Shown here one piece after another: positions 9,542-17,672 of a DNA stretch of 64,000 nt. Origin of the DNA: Rhodoligotrophos defluvii (GTDB lineage: Bacteria > Pseudomonadota > Alphaproteobacteria > Rhizobiales > Im1); the NCBI RefSeq assembly GCF_005281615.1, contig NZ_SZZM01000001.1, positions 372,272 to 436,271 on the forward strand, given 5' to 3'. A program made the position numbers and the translations under genes. The first letter of the stretch is position 1. Every line of letters begins with the position of its first letter. The notes beneath the pieces were generated by a model, which was not told where the DNA came from, searched no databases, and worked only from the letters and a program-made list of their open reading frames with translations.

Positions 9542-10282
9542 CTATATGATGCCGCCGTTGGCGCGCAGCACCTGCCCGTTGATCCAGGCACCGTCTGGCC
9601 CGGCGAGAAAGGCGACAGCCGCGGCGATGTCCTGCGGTGTCCCGAGCCGCTCGAGCGGCGTGATCTTAGCGATTTGCTCGACCGCCTCCGGTGTCTTGCC
9701 GTCGAGGAAGAGCGCCGTCGCCGTTGGCCCGGGCGCGACGGCGTTCACGGTGATGTTGCGGCCGCGCAGCTCTTTTGCGAGGACGTGGGTCATCGCTTCG
9801 ATGCCGGCCTTGGTGGCTGCGTAGATGCCGTAGGTCGGCTGATAGAGCCCAACCACGCTCGAAGAGAAACTGATGATCCGGCCGCCGCTGCGCAATCTTC
9901 TTGCTGCCTCGCGCATGCCGTTGAAGACGCCCTTGAGATTGACCTGAACCTGGCGATCGAACAGCGCATCCGTGGCTTCTGCCACCGGCGCGAGCTGCAT
10001 GATCCCCGCATTGTTGACCAGCACGTCCACACCACCAAACGCGGCCTCGGCAGTGTCGAACATGCGAGCGACCGCGACGGGATCGCTCACGTCCGCCAGT
10101 ACGGTGCTTGCCCTGCCGCCGGCCTTCCGGATCTTGGCGGCAACATCTTCGGCTGACCCCGCGCTGCCGGCGTAGTTGACGACAACGCGGAAACCGTCCT
10201 GCGCGAGCCGTTCGGCAATGGCAGCGCCGATGCCTCGGGAAGCGCCCGTGACGATCGCAACTTTGCCGCTGGTTTCAGGCAT
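9542..10282 (-). CDS. SDR-family oxidoreductase
   Basis: 246 residues in the classical short-chain dehydrogenase form: TGASRGIG (NAD(P) loop, residues 12-19), NNAG, the serine region ISFSSSVVGLYQP, catalytic YxxxK in YGIYAATK, and the family's C-terminal GPDGAWINGQVLRANGGI. The start at 10282 is preceded on the minus strand by AAGGAG at proper spacing, which rules out the much longer open frame. The substrate is unknown; a 3-ketoacyl reductase-like or sugar/alcohol dehydrogenase role is possible. Confidence 0.9.
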   Translation of the reverse strand: MPETSGKVAIVTGASRGIGAAIAERLAQDGFRVVVNYAGSAGSAEDVAAKIRKAGGRASTVLADVSDPVAVARMFDTAEAAFGGVDVLVNNAGIMQLAPVAEATDALFDRQVQVNLKGVFNGMREAARRLRSGGRIISFSSSVVGLYQPTYGIYAATKAGIEAMTHVLAKELRGRNITVNAVAPGPTATALFLDGKTPEAVEQIAKITPLERLGTPQDIAAAVAFLAGPDGAWINGQVLRANGGII

Positions 10283-10329
10283 TGGTCCGCTCCTTCTCCT
10301 TCGCGACGGGGAAGCCCCGCCATGTCCTA

Positions 10330-10515
10330 TCAATTCGGCCAGGCCGAGCCGAGGATGATCGCGCAGAAATTCATCCTCTGATAGCTCGGATCCTTCAGCG
10401 CCAGCACGTCGGCCTTGACGTTGCCGAAGGTGGTCAAGGGCTTCTTGATAACGCCTTGCACGAAATGATCGATGATGCCCGCGCGCGAATGCCAGCAATG
10501 GTCTCGGAGATAGGC
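10330..10515 (-). pseudogene. C-terminal remnant of an HD-domain (cyanamide hydratase-like) protein
   Basis: The minus-strand frame ending with TGA at 10330 reads FVQGVIKKPLTTFGNVKADVL, then KDPSYQRMNFCAIILGSAWP. That matches the C-terminal block I remember from HD-domain phosphohydrolases of the cyanamide hydratase type. No HD metal motif or start codon is found upstream, so only the last 50-60 residues remain. The rest of 10283-10779 shows no other gene, only the palindrome at 10732. Confidence 0.45.
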
Positions 10516-10731
10516 GAATGCTCCGGATGCCCATGGCGCACGTCTTTGCGCCGGAGATCGGCGCCTTTGGCACACCGCAGCGCGGTGCGGCGCGGATGGA
10601 GGGCGGTCACGGCAGGCCTGCTGATCACGCTTGGCATCCGAATTGCGCTTGAAGGCCGGACGGAATCCTTAAGCTCGAGTCGGGTTGATGATGCTCGCCA
10701 GAGCCCTTGTCAGCCCCTGAGAACTGTGTAA

Positions 10732-10750
10732 CTGTGATCTCATATCACAG
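10732..10750. promoter_or_regulatory. Inverted repeat upstream of the amide/amine catabolic operon
   Basis: CTGTGAT and ATCACAG are perfect 7-base arms separated by 5 bases. The site is centred about 39 bases before the ATG of the FAD oxidase at 10780, a typical operator position. GntR/FCD regulators, two of which are encoded at 19976 and 22775, often bind palindromes of this size; which protein binds here is inference. Confidence 0.5.
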
Positions 10751-10779
10751 AATAACACGGCGGGAGGGAAGCGTTTGGG

Positions 10780-12204
10780 ATGGGGGATGCAGCGGACAGC
10801 TACATGAGAAGAGCCCGACGGCGGTTCGGGAACGAGGCTGTGGCCTTGGAGCGACCCCAGCGCCGGGCGCACTCCGCTGGGCGCATCTTCTCGCCCGGGT
10901 TTCGGGCCGAGCCGTATTGGTGGGATGCCGCACCGCTTCGCCGTGAGGAGATACAGCAGCCGCTTCCGCAGTCTGCCGAGATCGTGATCGTCGGCTCCGG
11001 CTTCACCGGTCTTTCGGCAGCGCTGACGCTTGCGCGCGCAGGCCGAGACGTCGTCATTCTCGACCAGGACAGCATCGGCGCCGGCGCAAGCACGCGCAAT
11101 TTCGGCATGCTCGGGCGCCAGTACAAATATGACCTCCTCACCCTCATCAGCCGGTTCGGGATCGAGCGGGCCAAGACGCTCTACGCCGCGTGCAACGAGG
11201 CATTCGCCTTCGTTAACGCCCTGATCGAGCGGGAAGGGATCGACTGTTTTCACGCCCCATCAGGACGGTTCGTGGCCGCAAACACACCGGCCCATTTCGA
11301 TGCTCTGGAAAAGGAGCTGGCGGCGCGGCGAGAGTTGTTCGGACACCAGTTCCATATGGTGAGACGTGCCGAGCAGGGCGAGGAGCTCGGCACAGCGCAA
11401 TTCGTCGGCGGCGCGGTGATACCGGAGCACCGGATGGTGCATCCGGGCCTGTTTCATAGAGGACTGAGCGAGCGCGTCGCTAGGGCCGGCGCGTCCTTCC
11501 ACGCGCAAACCCGGGTGGTCGGCATCGAGCGCCAAGGCGCCGGTTGGTTGGTGCAGACGGACCGAGGCCCGATCGCCGCGCGGGAGCTCATCGTCGCCAC
11601 CAATGGCTATACCGGCAGCGCCACGCCTTGGCTGCGTCGGCGCATCGTACCGATCCGCGCCTATATGATCGCGACCGAGCCGCTCGATCCTGCGCTGCTC
11701 GCCAGTGTTCTGCCCAGCCGGCGCGGCTTTCACGACTGCGCGCGCGACATGCAATATGCCCGCATTTCCCCCGACGGCACGCGCCTGCTGTTCGGCGCCA
11801 TGACGGGCGAGCAACATGACGACCTGACTGATGTCGCCGCTGCCCTGCACCGGAGAATGCTGGCGCTGTTTCCGCAGCTGGGCCCCGTTCGCCTCAGCCA
11901 TGTCTGGACAGGACAGTGCGGCGGCACGTTCGACTTCTTCCCCCATCGTGGACAGCATGAAGGCATGCACTACGCGCTCGGCTATTGCTTCGGTGCCGGC
12001 ATGCCGTTCGGCACTTATCTCGGCGACGCGGTCGCACGGGGCATTCTCGGGGAGGAGGCCGTAACGGCGCTCGACTTCCCGACCATGCCGACAAATCCGC
12101 TGTATTGGGGCAGGCCCTGGTTCCTGCCCTTCTACCTGCGCTTCCAGAAGTGGCTCGACTGGAGGGACGGCGCGCGTGTCGTTCGCCGCGCGGGAGCCGC
12201 ATGA
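10780..12204 (+). CDS. FAD-dependent oxidoreductase, DAO/glycine oxidase family
   Basis: 474 residues. FAD-binding Rossmann motif VIVGSGFTGLSAALTLARAG at about residues 68-87, then the DAO-family GAGASTRNFGMLG segment, and a C-terminal FGAGMPFGTYLGD block. Enzymes of this family oxidise secondary or tertiary amines and N-substituted amino acids (sarcosine-, gamma-glutamylputrescine-oxidase-like) to imines, releasing H2O2 or passing electrons on. It is the first gene of the operon with the ABC importer and the dimethylformamidase-like pair, so it probably acts on the imported compound or its breakdown product. A 67-residue extension precedes the Rossmann motif. Confidence 0.82.
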   Translation: MGDAADSYMRRARRRFGNEAVALERPQRRAHSAGRIFSPGFRAEPYWWDAAPLRREEIQQPLPQSAEIVIVGSGFTGLSAALTLARAGRDVVILDQDSIGAGASTRNFGMLGRQYKYDLLTLISRFGIERAKTLYAACNEAFAFVNALIEREGIDCFHAPSGRFVAANTPAHFDALEKELAARRELFGHQFHMVRRAEQGEELGTAQFVGGAVIPEHRMVHPGLFHRGLSERVARAGASFHAQTRVVGIERQGAGWLVQTDRGPIAARELIVATNGYTGSATPWLRRRIVPIRAYMIATEPLDPALLASVLPSRRGFHDCARDMQYARISPDGTRLLFGAMTGEQHDDLTDVAAALHRRMLALFPQLGPVRLSHVWTGQCGGTFDFFPHRGQHEGMHYALGYCFGAGMPFGTYLGDAVARGILGEEAVTALDFPTMPTNPLYWGRPWFLPFYLRFQKWLDWRDGARVVRRAGAA

Positions 12205-12224
12205 AGACAAGGGAGGGAAATGGC

Positions 12225-13760
12225 ATGCGGAATGAACGAAAAATACGGGCGCTGCTTCTCGGCGCCGTGATCTTCGGCCTGGGTCCGGTGGCCGCTGGTG
12301 CACAGGATTGCGTGAAGGTCATCGGCACGGAGCCCGGAGTCCCCAATCTCACGATGGATCCCGCGTTCGTGAACCTGGCGGACGACAGCTATCAGCAGAA
12401 TGCGGTCTATAACAGGCTGGTCAATCTCGACTCGAGCTTCCAGCCGATTCCGGAGCTGGCAAAGTCGTGGAACGTCTCGGAGGACGGCCTCACCTGGACC
12501 TTCGAGCTCGAGGAGGGCGTAACCTTCCACGACGGCCGCCCGATGACGGCAAAGGACGTGGTCTACTCCTTCCGCCGTCTGCTGGATCCGAAGGTGGGCT
12601 CGCCGGCTGCAGCGGTGCTCAACTTCCTCGATGCCGATGGCATCACCGCCATCGACGACCACACCGTGGCGTTCAAGACGCCCACCGTGGTGGCCGACTT
12701 GCCGACCGTGCTGGCGATCAAATACGGCTTGGTCGTGCCGGAGGGCTCGACCAGCGAAGAGCTGAAGCTCAAGGCGGTCGGCACCGGACCGTTCGTTCAG
12801 GATGTCTACTCGCCGACCGAGACGCGCCGTGTCTTCCAGCGCAACAACAACTACTGGCGCAAGGGGCTGCCGAAGGCGCAGTGCCTGGAACTGAGCGTCG
12901 TCACGGAGGAGGTCTCGCGCATCGCGGCGATCCGTTCCGGCGCGGCCGACCTGATCCTGAGCGCCGGGGCAGCCGCGGCCGGCGTGCTTGCCAATGATCC
13001 GACGCTCAAGCTGGAGAAGTCCGCGCCCGGCACCTATCTCACCCTGTCCATGTGGACCGACACGCCGCCATTCAACGACGTGCGGGTGCGGCAGGCTCTC
13101 AAGAAGGTGGTCGACCGTCAATTGCTGGTCGACACGATCATCCTGGGCAATGGCGTGGCTGGAAACGACAATCCGGTGCCACCGACGAGCCCGCTGGCCT
13201 ACACCTCCGAGATCAAGCCTCAGGATATCGCGGGCGCAAAGAAGCTGCTGGCCGAGGCTGGCCATCCGAACGGGCTCACTATCGAGCTCAATACGGGCGA
13301 GGGCTATCCGGGAATGGTCGCGCTGGCGCAGGCCTTCCAGCAGATGGCAGCCCAGGCCGGCATCACGGTGAACGTGATCAACAATCCGGCCGATTCCTAT
13401 TGGGACGTGATCTGGATGAAGAAGCCGTTCTTCACGTCCAATTGGTCGGGTCGCCCGCCGGCCGAAGGCCTGCCCTACACCTTCACCTCCGACGCGAAAT
13501 ACAACGAGGCGAAGTGGAACAATCCCGAATTCGACCGGCTGTTGAAGGAGGCACGGTCGGAGACCGACGTGGAGAAGCGCAATGCGCTCTACAAGGAAGC
13601 GCAGAAGCTCCTCTCGGACGATGGCGGGGTGATCATTCCCTATTTCGTGAGCGACGTGGCGGTCATGCGCGCCGACTGCGAAGGCTATGTGCCGCATCCG
13701 CAGGTGCCGATCCTCAATTACGAGAACTTCGTCTGCAAAGGCAAGGAAGCCGCGCAGTAG
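12225..13760 (+). CDS. ABC transporter substrate-binding protein, family 5 (Dpp/Opp type)
   Basis: About 511 residues with an N-terminal signal peptide (RNERKIRALLLGAVIFGLGPVAAGAQ). It shows the SBP_bac_5 pattern: PELAKSWNVSEDGLTWTFEL, VTFHDGRPMTAKDVVYSFRRLLDP, and VRVRQALKKVVDR. The ATG at 12225 is chosen because GGGAGGG lies 8 bases upstream; an ATG at 12201 overlaps the previous stop as ATGA but would add eight residues. It captures peptides or other N-containing organics in the periplasm for the permeases that follow. Confidence 0.88.
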   Translation: MRNERKIRALLLGAVIFGLGPVAAGAQDCVKVIGTEPGVPNLTMDPAFVNLADDSYQQNAVYNRLVNLDSSFQPIPELAKSWNVSEDGLTWTFELEEGVTFHDGRPMTAKDVVYSFRRLLDPKVGSPAAAVLNFLDADGITAIDDHTVAFKTPTVVADLPTVLAIKYGLVVPEGSTSEELKLKAVGTGPFVQDVYSPTETRRVFQRNNNYWRKGLPKAQCLELSVVTEEVSRIAAIRSGAADLILSAGAAAAGVLANDPTLKLEKSAPGTYLTLSMWTDTPPFNDVRVRQALKKVVDRQLLVDTIILGNGVAGNDNPVPPTSPLAYTSEIKPQDIAGAKKLLAEAGHPNGLTIELNTGEGYPGMVALAQAFQQMAAQAGITVNVINNPADSYWDVIWMKKPFFTSNWSGRPPAEGLPYTFTSDAKYNEAKWNNPEFDRLLKEARSETDVEKRNALYKEAQKLLSDDGGVIIPYFVSDVAVMRADCEGYVPHPQVPILNYENFVCKGKEAAQ

Positions 13761-13772
13761 AGCTGAACGCGA

Positions 13773-13808
13773 CGGGCCGGTCCGGATGGTCATTCATCCC
13801 CCGGCCCG
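13773..13808 (+). promoter_or_regulatory. Stem-loop between binding-protein and permease genes
   Basis: CGGGCCGG (13773-13780) pairs with CCGGCCCG (13801-13808), with an inner GGATG/CATCC stem. It lies in the only long gap (88 bases) of an otherwise compact operon, right after the binding-protein gene. Such stems often act as partial terminators or 3' RNA-stabilisers, giving more binding protein than permease. No T run follows. Confidence 0.5.
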
Positions 13809-13848
13809 GCATCCCTGCGCTGGCATGAACGGATTTTCCGGCTGAACG

Positions 13849-14799
13849 ATGAACGCTGCCCTCACACTCATTCTGCATCGGCTGGTTTATTCGCTGGGCA
13901 CGCTCGCCCTGGTATCGGTGATCATCTTTGCCGCGGTGGAGGTGCTGCCCGGCGATATCCCGAGCCGCATCCTGGGCCGGGAGGCACCGCTCGAAGCGCG
14001 CGAGAAGCTGCGCGTCGAGCTGGGTCTGAACCGGCCGGCGGTCGAGCGCTACTTCGACTGGGCGGCAGGCGCCCTGAGGGGGGATTTCGGAACCTCGATC
14101 TCGGCGCGGCGGCCCGTTGCCGACATGGTATGGGCCCGCCTCAGCAATACCTTGGCGCTCGCCGGGCTGGCTCTACTCATCTATATCCCGCTGTCGATCA
14201 TCCCGGCGCTGGTCCAGGCGCTCTATGCGAACAAGCTGCCCGACCGGATCATTTCAACTCTGACGGTCCTCGTCCTGTCGACGCCCGAATTCCTGCTGGC
14301 CACCCTGCTGCTGTTCGGGCTTGCCGTTGCCCTGCCACTGTTCCCGCCGCTCGCGCAGGTTTCAGCGGCGACCGGGCCGCTCGATTTCATCCGCATCATC
14401 ACGCTGCCCGCGCTGTCGCTCGCCATCCTGCTTGCCGTCTATGGCACCCGCCTGTTGCGTGAAAGCCTGATCGAGCTTCTCGATTCCGACTTCATCCGCA
14501 TGGCGGAGCTCAAGGGCCTGCCGCGCCGGCGCATCATCCTGCGGCATGCGCTGCCCAACGCGCTGATCCCCTGGCTCAACGCCACGGCCATCAATTTCGC
14601 CTTCATGATCGGCGGCGTCGTCGTGGTGGAGCGGGTGTTCATCTTTCCAGGCTTCGGCTCTCTGCTGGTCGACGCGCTTCAGCTGCGCGACATCCCATTG
14701 ATCGAGGCGTCCGTGCTGATCGCGGCCTTCATTTTCATTGCGGTCAATCTGCTCGCGGATATCGGCGCGATCCTGCTCAATCCCAAGCTGAGGACCTGA
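13849..14799 (+). CDS. ABC transporter permease (DppB/OppB type)
   Basis: 316 residues with about six helices. The DppB-like N-terminus is LVYSLGTLALVSVIIFAAVEVLPGD, followed by an ELGLNRPAVERYFDW segment. The EAA region is DFIRMAELKGLPRRRIILRHALPNAL at about residues 215-240. It pairs with the permease at 14804 to form the channel of the importer. Confidence 0.9.
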   Translation: MNAALTLILHRLVYSLGTLALVSVIIFAAVEVLPGDIPSRILGREAPLEAREKLRVELGLNRPAVERYFDWAAGALRGDFGTSISARRPVADMVWARLSNTLALAGLALLIYIPLSIIPALVQALYANKLPDRIISTLTVLVLSTPEFLLATLLLFGLAVALPLFPPLAQVSAATGPLDFIRIITLPALSLAILLAVYGTRLLRESLIELLDSDFIRMAELKGLPRRRIILRHALPNALIPWLNATAINFAFMIGGVVVVERVFIFPGFGSLLVDALQLRDIPLIEASVLIAAFIFIAVNLLADIGAILLNPKLRT

Positions 14800-14803
14800 A
14801 GCC

Positions 14804-15703
14804 ATGGTGGTCCAGCCTCTGCCGAAAGGAAGGGAAAGCCGCATATCGAGCCTGTTCTGGTCGGCTCCGAGCAGCTTCCGCATCGGCGCCGTTATCCTTG
14901 CCATCCAGATTCTCCTGGCGGTGCTCGGGCCCTGGATCGCTCCCTTCGCACAACAGCAGATGATGACAGGCCGCCCCGTGCAGGGCCCTGATCTGCTGCA
15001 CTGGTTCGGCACCGACCAACTCGGGCGCGATGTGTTCAGCCGCACGCTTCACGGCGGTTGGATCGTGATCGTGCTCTCCGCCAGCGGTACCATTCTTGGC
15101 GTGGCCCTCGGCTCGGTCATCGGGCTGACCTGCGGCTACGTTCGCGGATGGCTGGACGAGATCGTGATGCGGCTGGTCGAAGCGGTGCTGAGCATCCCGT
15201 TCCTCGTGCTTGCCCTGCTTGCGGTCTCCATGGCCGGCCCGGAGCTTTCCGGCTCGCCTCTCCTGGTGGTGCTGGTGGTCGCGCTCATCTACACGCCGCG
15301 CATCGCACGCATGGCACGCGCAGCAGCGCTCGACATTGTCACGCGGGACTATGTCACCGCGGCGCGGCTTCGCGGCGAGCCGACCTACTCGGTCGTGGTC
15401 CGCGAAATGCTGCCCAATGCCATGGGCGTGCTTCTCGTGGAGTTCGCCGTGCGCGCGGGCTATGCGCCGGTGCTGATCGGCACCCTCGGTTTCCTGGGCT
15501 TCGGCATGCGGCCGCCAACCCCTGAATGGGGGCTGATGATCAGCGAATATCGCAACCTGCTGACCGTTCAGCCCATGGCGGTATTCGGCCCGGGCCTGAT
15601 GTTGGCGAGCCTGGTGATCGGACTGAACTTTTTCACCGAGGGCTTGGCTCGCGTGCTCGGCCGCTCGCCGATGCGGGGCTCGCCCCTGCGGGGTGCCGCA
15701 TGA
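14804..15703 (+). CDS. ABC transporter permease (DppC/OppC type)
   Basis: 299 residues. DppC-like DLLHWFGTDQLGRDVFSRTLHG near residues 65-85, EAA region RDYVTAARLRGEPTYSVVVREMLPNA at about 182-207, and the closing TPEWGLMISEYRNLL block typical of OppC. It starts 4 bases after dppB-like and its stop overlaps the ATPase start (ATGA), so the operon is translationally coupled. Confidence 0.9.
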   Translation: MVVQPLPKGRESRISSLFWSAPSSFRIGAVILAIQILLAVLGPWIAPFAQQQMMTGRPVQGPDLLHWFGTDQLGRDVFSRTLHGGWIVIVLSASGTILGVALGSVIGLTCGYVRGWLDEIVMRLVEAVLSIPFLVLALLAVSMAGPELSGSPLLVVLVVALIYTPRIARMARAAALDIVTRDYVTAARLRGEPTYSVVVREMLPNAMGVLLVEFAVRAGYAPVLIGTLGFLGFGMRPPTPEWGLMISEYRNLLTVQPMAVFGPGLMLASLVIGLNFFTEGLARVLGRSPMRGSPLRGAA

Positions 15704-17361
15704 GCAAGGCTTGTATCGAGGTCACGGGGCTGACGCTGGACTACCGCACACCGGTCGGGTGGCAGCGGGCGGTCAATGATGTCAGCTTCGACGTGCGCCG
15801 GGGCGAAGTGCTCGGCCTTGTGGGCGAGAGCGGTTCTGGCAAGAGCACGGTCGCCTACCAGCTTCTCGGCTACCGACCGCCCAACGCGCGCCTGCGGTCA
15901 GGCCGCGTGCTCTTCGAGGGAACGGATATCGCCTCCCTCCCATTGGCCGAGCTGCAGAAGCTGCGGGGCAACCGCATCAGTTTCGTCCCGCAGAACCCCA
16001 CCACTGCGCTCAATCCGGCGATGACAGTCGGCGACCAGATAGCGGAAGTCCTCAGAGCCCACAAGCGCCTGGATCGTCAGGGCATCGATGCCCGTTTCGT
16101 GCAACTCATGGCGCAGGTCGGGCTCGGCGCCATCGGGGATATTGCCCGTCGCTTTCCGCATCGCCTGTCGGGCGGGCAGCAGCAGCGGGTCGCGATTGCC
16201 ATGGCACTCGCCTGCGAGCCCGAGCTGGTGGTGCTGGACGAGCCGACGACAGGGCTCGACGTGACGGTGCAACAGCAGATCGTGGAGCTCCTGCGCAGCC
16301 TGCGGTCCAGCCGCGGCGTGTCGATGCTCTATGTGACCCATGACCTGCCGCTATTGCGCCAAATCGCGGACCGGGTCGGGGTCATGTATCGCGGCGAGCT
16401 GGTCGAGATCGGGCAGACCGAGCAGATCTTCACCCGCCCGCGCAACCCATACGCACGCACGCTGATCAAAGCGGTGCCGCTGTTTCAGCCGGCGCCGGTC
16501 CGGCCGGTTGAGCTGGGCCAGACGCAGCAGCCACTGCTTGCGGCGGACAAGCTCTGCATCGGTTATGGCGGCCGTCGTGGTCTCTTCGGCATCGGCCAGG
16601 CGCAGGGCACCACCGTGGTGCACGATGTCTCGCTTTCGATCGGCATGGACGAGACCTTTGCGCTGATCGGTGAGTCCGGTAGCGGCAAGTCCACCATCGC
16701 CCGCGCGCTCTGCGGATTGGTGGCGCCCCTTTCGGGAACCATCCTTTATCGGGAAAAACCGCTGGCGCCCACCATTGGCGAGCGCACCGCCGATCAACGG
16801 CGAGAGATCCAGTATATCTTCCAGAACCCGGACGCATCCCTCAATCCGCGCATGCGGGTCGGCGAAATTCTCGCGAGGCCGCTCGACGTGTTCTTCGGAG
16901 AGAGGGGCCGGCAAGTGCGGGCTAAACTGGAAAAGGCGCTGGAGGATGTCCGGCTGGACCCGGCCTATCTCAGCCGTTTTCCCCATGAACTGTCCGGCGG
17001 CGAGCGCCAGCGTGTCGCCATCGCGCGGGCGCTGATCGCGCGGCCCTCTCTGCTCCTCTGCGACGAGGTGCTCTCGGCGCTCGACGTCTCGGTGCAGGCC
17101 CGCGTGCTGGAGCTGCTCAAGGAGTTGCGCGCGCGGACAGGCGTCTCGATGCTGTTCATCTCCCATGACCTCGGGGTCGTGCGCTCGCTGGCCGACCATG
17201 TGGGCGTGCTCTATCAGGGCCGGCTGGTCGAGGTCGGTCCAACGGAGAAAATCTACACGAGCCCGGAACACCCCTATACGCGCCGCCTGCTGGCTGCCGC
17301 CGTCGGCACCCTCGGCGCATCAGCAGGTGCGGCGGCGGTTCGTCTCAACGAGGCAATGTGA
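15700..17361 (+). CDS. ABC transporter ATP-binding protein, two ATPase domains (DppD-DppF fusion type)
   Basis: 553 residues with two complete ATPase cassettes. The first has GESGSGKST, LSGGQQQRVAIAMAL and VLDEPTTGLDV; the second, from about residue 280, has GESGSGKST, LSGGERQRVAIARAL and LCDEVLSALDV. Each is followed by the oligopeptide-transporter C-terminal block (NPYARTLIKAVP; HPYTRRLLAA). A single protein thus replaces the usual DppD/DppF pair. The second Walker B reads CDEVLSALD rather than DEPTSALD, a common variant in this subfamily. Confidence 0.92.
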   Translation: MSKACIEVTGLTLDYRTPVGWQRAVNDVSFDVRRGEVLGLVGESGSGKSTVAYQLLGYRPPNARLRSGRVLFEGTDIASLPLAELQKLRGNRISFVPQNPTTALNPAMTVGDQIAEVLRAHKRLDRQGIDARFVQLMAQVGLGAIGDIARRFPHRLSGGQQQRVAIAMALACEPELVVLDEPTTGLDVTVQQQIVELLRSLRSSRGVSMLYVTHDLPLLRQIADRVGVMYRGELVEIGQTEQIFTRPRNPYARTLIKAVPLFQPAPVRPVELGQTQQPLLAADKLCIGYGGRRGLFGIGQAQGTTVVHDVSLSIGMDETFALIGESGSGKSTIARALCGLVAPLSGTILYREKPLAPTIGERTADQRREIQYIFQNPDASLNPRMRVGEILARPLDVFFGERGRQVRAKLEKALEDVRLDPAYLSRFPHELSGGERQRVAIARALIARPSLLLCDEVLSALDVSVQARVLELLKELRARTGVSMLFISHDLGVVRSLADHVGVLYQGRLVEVGPTEKIYTSPEHPYTRRLLAAAVGTLGASAGAAAVRLNEAM

Positions 17362-17672
17362 TGGCCTACCCGATCGAACCTGACCCGGCTCTGGCCGCCG
17401 AGTTCAAGAAGACGCCGCTCGGCCACCACAGCCCGGCACTGCAGCGGCTGCTCAGGATCTTCCGTACCCTGCCCGTGGCCGGCAAGCACGCGCTGCTGCG
17501 GGTGGACCACCAGCGCCGCTGGGTCCTGGTGCAGTTCAACGGCCGCAAGGGCGAGCCGCTGACCATTCACCGCGATCACGTCTTCACCGATTGGAACGAG
17601 GCGGAGTGGGCCGTGTTCAAGCTGCGCTGGAAGGCCTATTTCGGCAGCGACGTTCCGGAGGCGCTGCGATGA
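17361..17672 (+). CDS. dmfA1: N,N-dimethylformamidase alpha (small) subunit-like protein
   Basis: A protein of 103 residues (104 from the GTG at 17358), rich in basic and aromatic residues (HALLRVDHQRRWVLVQFNG, FKLRWKAYFG). I do not recognise a motif of its own. It is assigned because it lies immediately before, and overlaps by ATGA, a gene resembling the large subunit of N,N-dimethylformamidase. That enzyme is known as an alpha2-beta2 enzyme with a roughly 15 kDa small subunit encoded just upstream. GAGG before the ATG gives a reasonable start. The symbol follows the Alcaligenes naming and is tentative. Confidence 0.6.
   Translation: MAYPIEPDPALAAEFKKTPLGHHSPALQRLLRIFRTLPVAGKHALLRVDHQRRWVLVQFNGRKGEPLTIHRDHVFTDWNEAEWAVFKLRWKAYFGSDVPEALR

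Noticed and set aside
12132-13793. 553-codon minus frame opposite the binding protein
   Set aside because: Antisense shadow of a clear SBP_bac_5 gene; composition is not that of a real protein.
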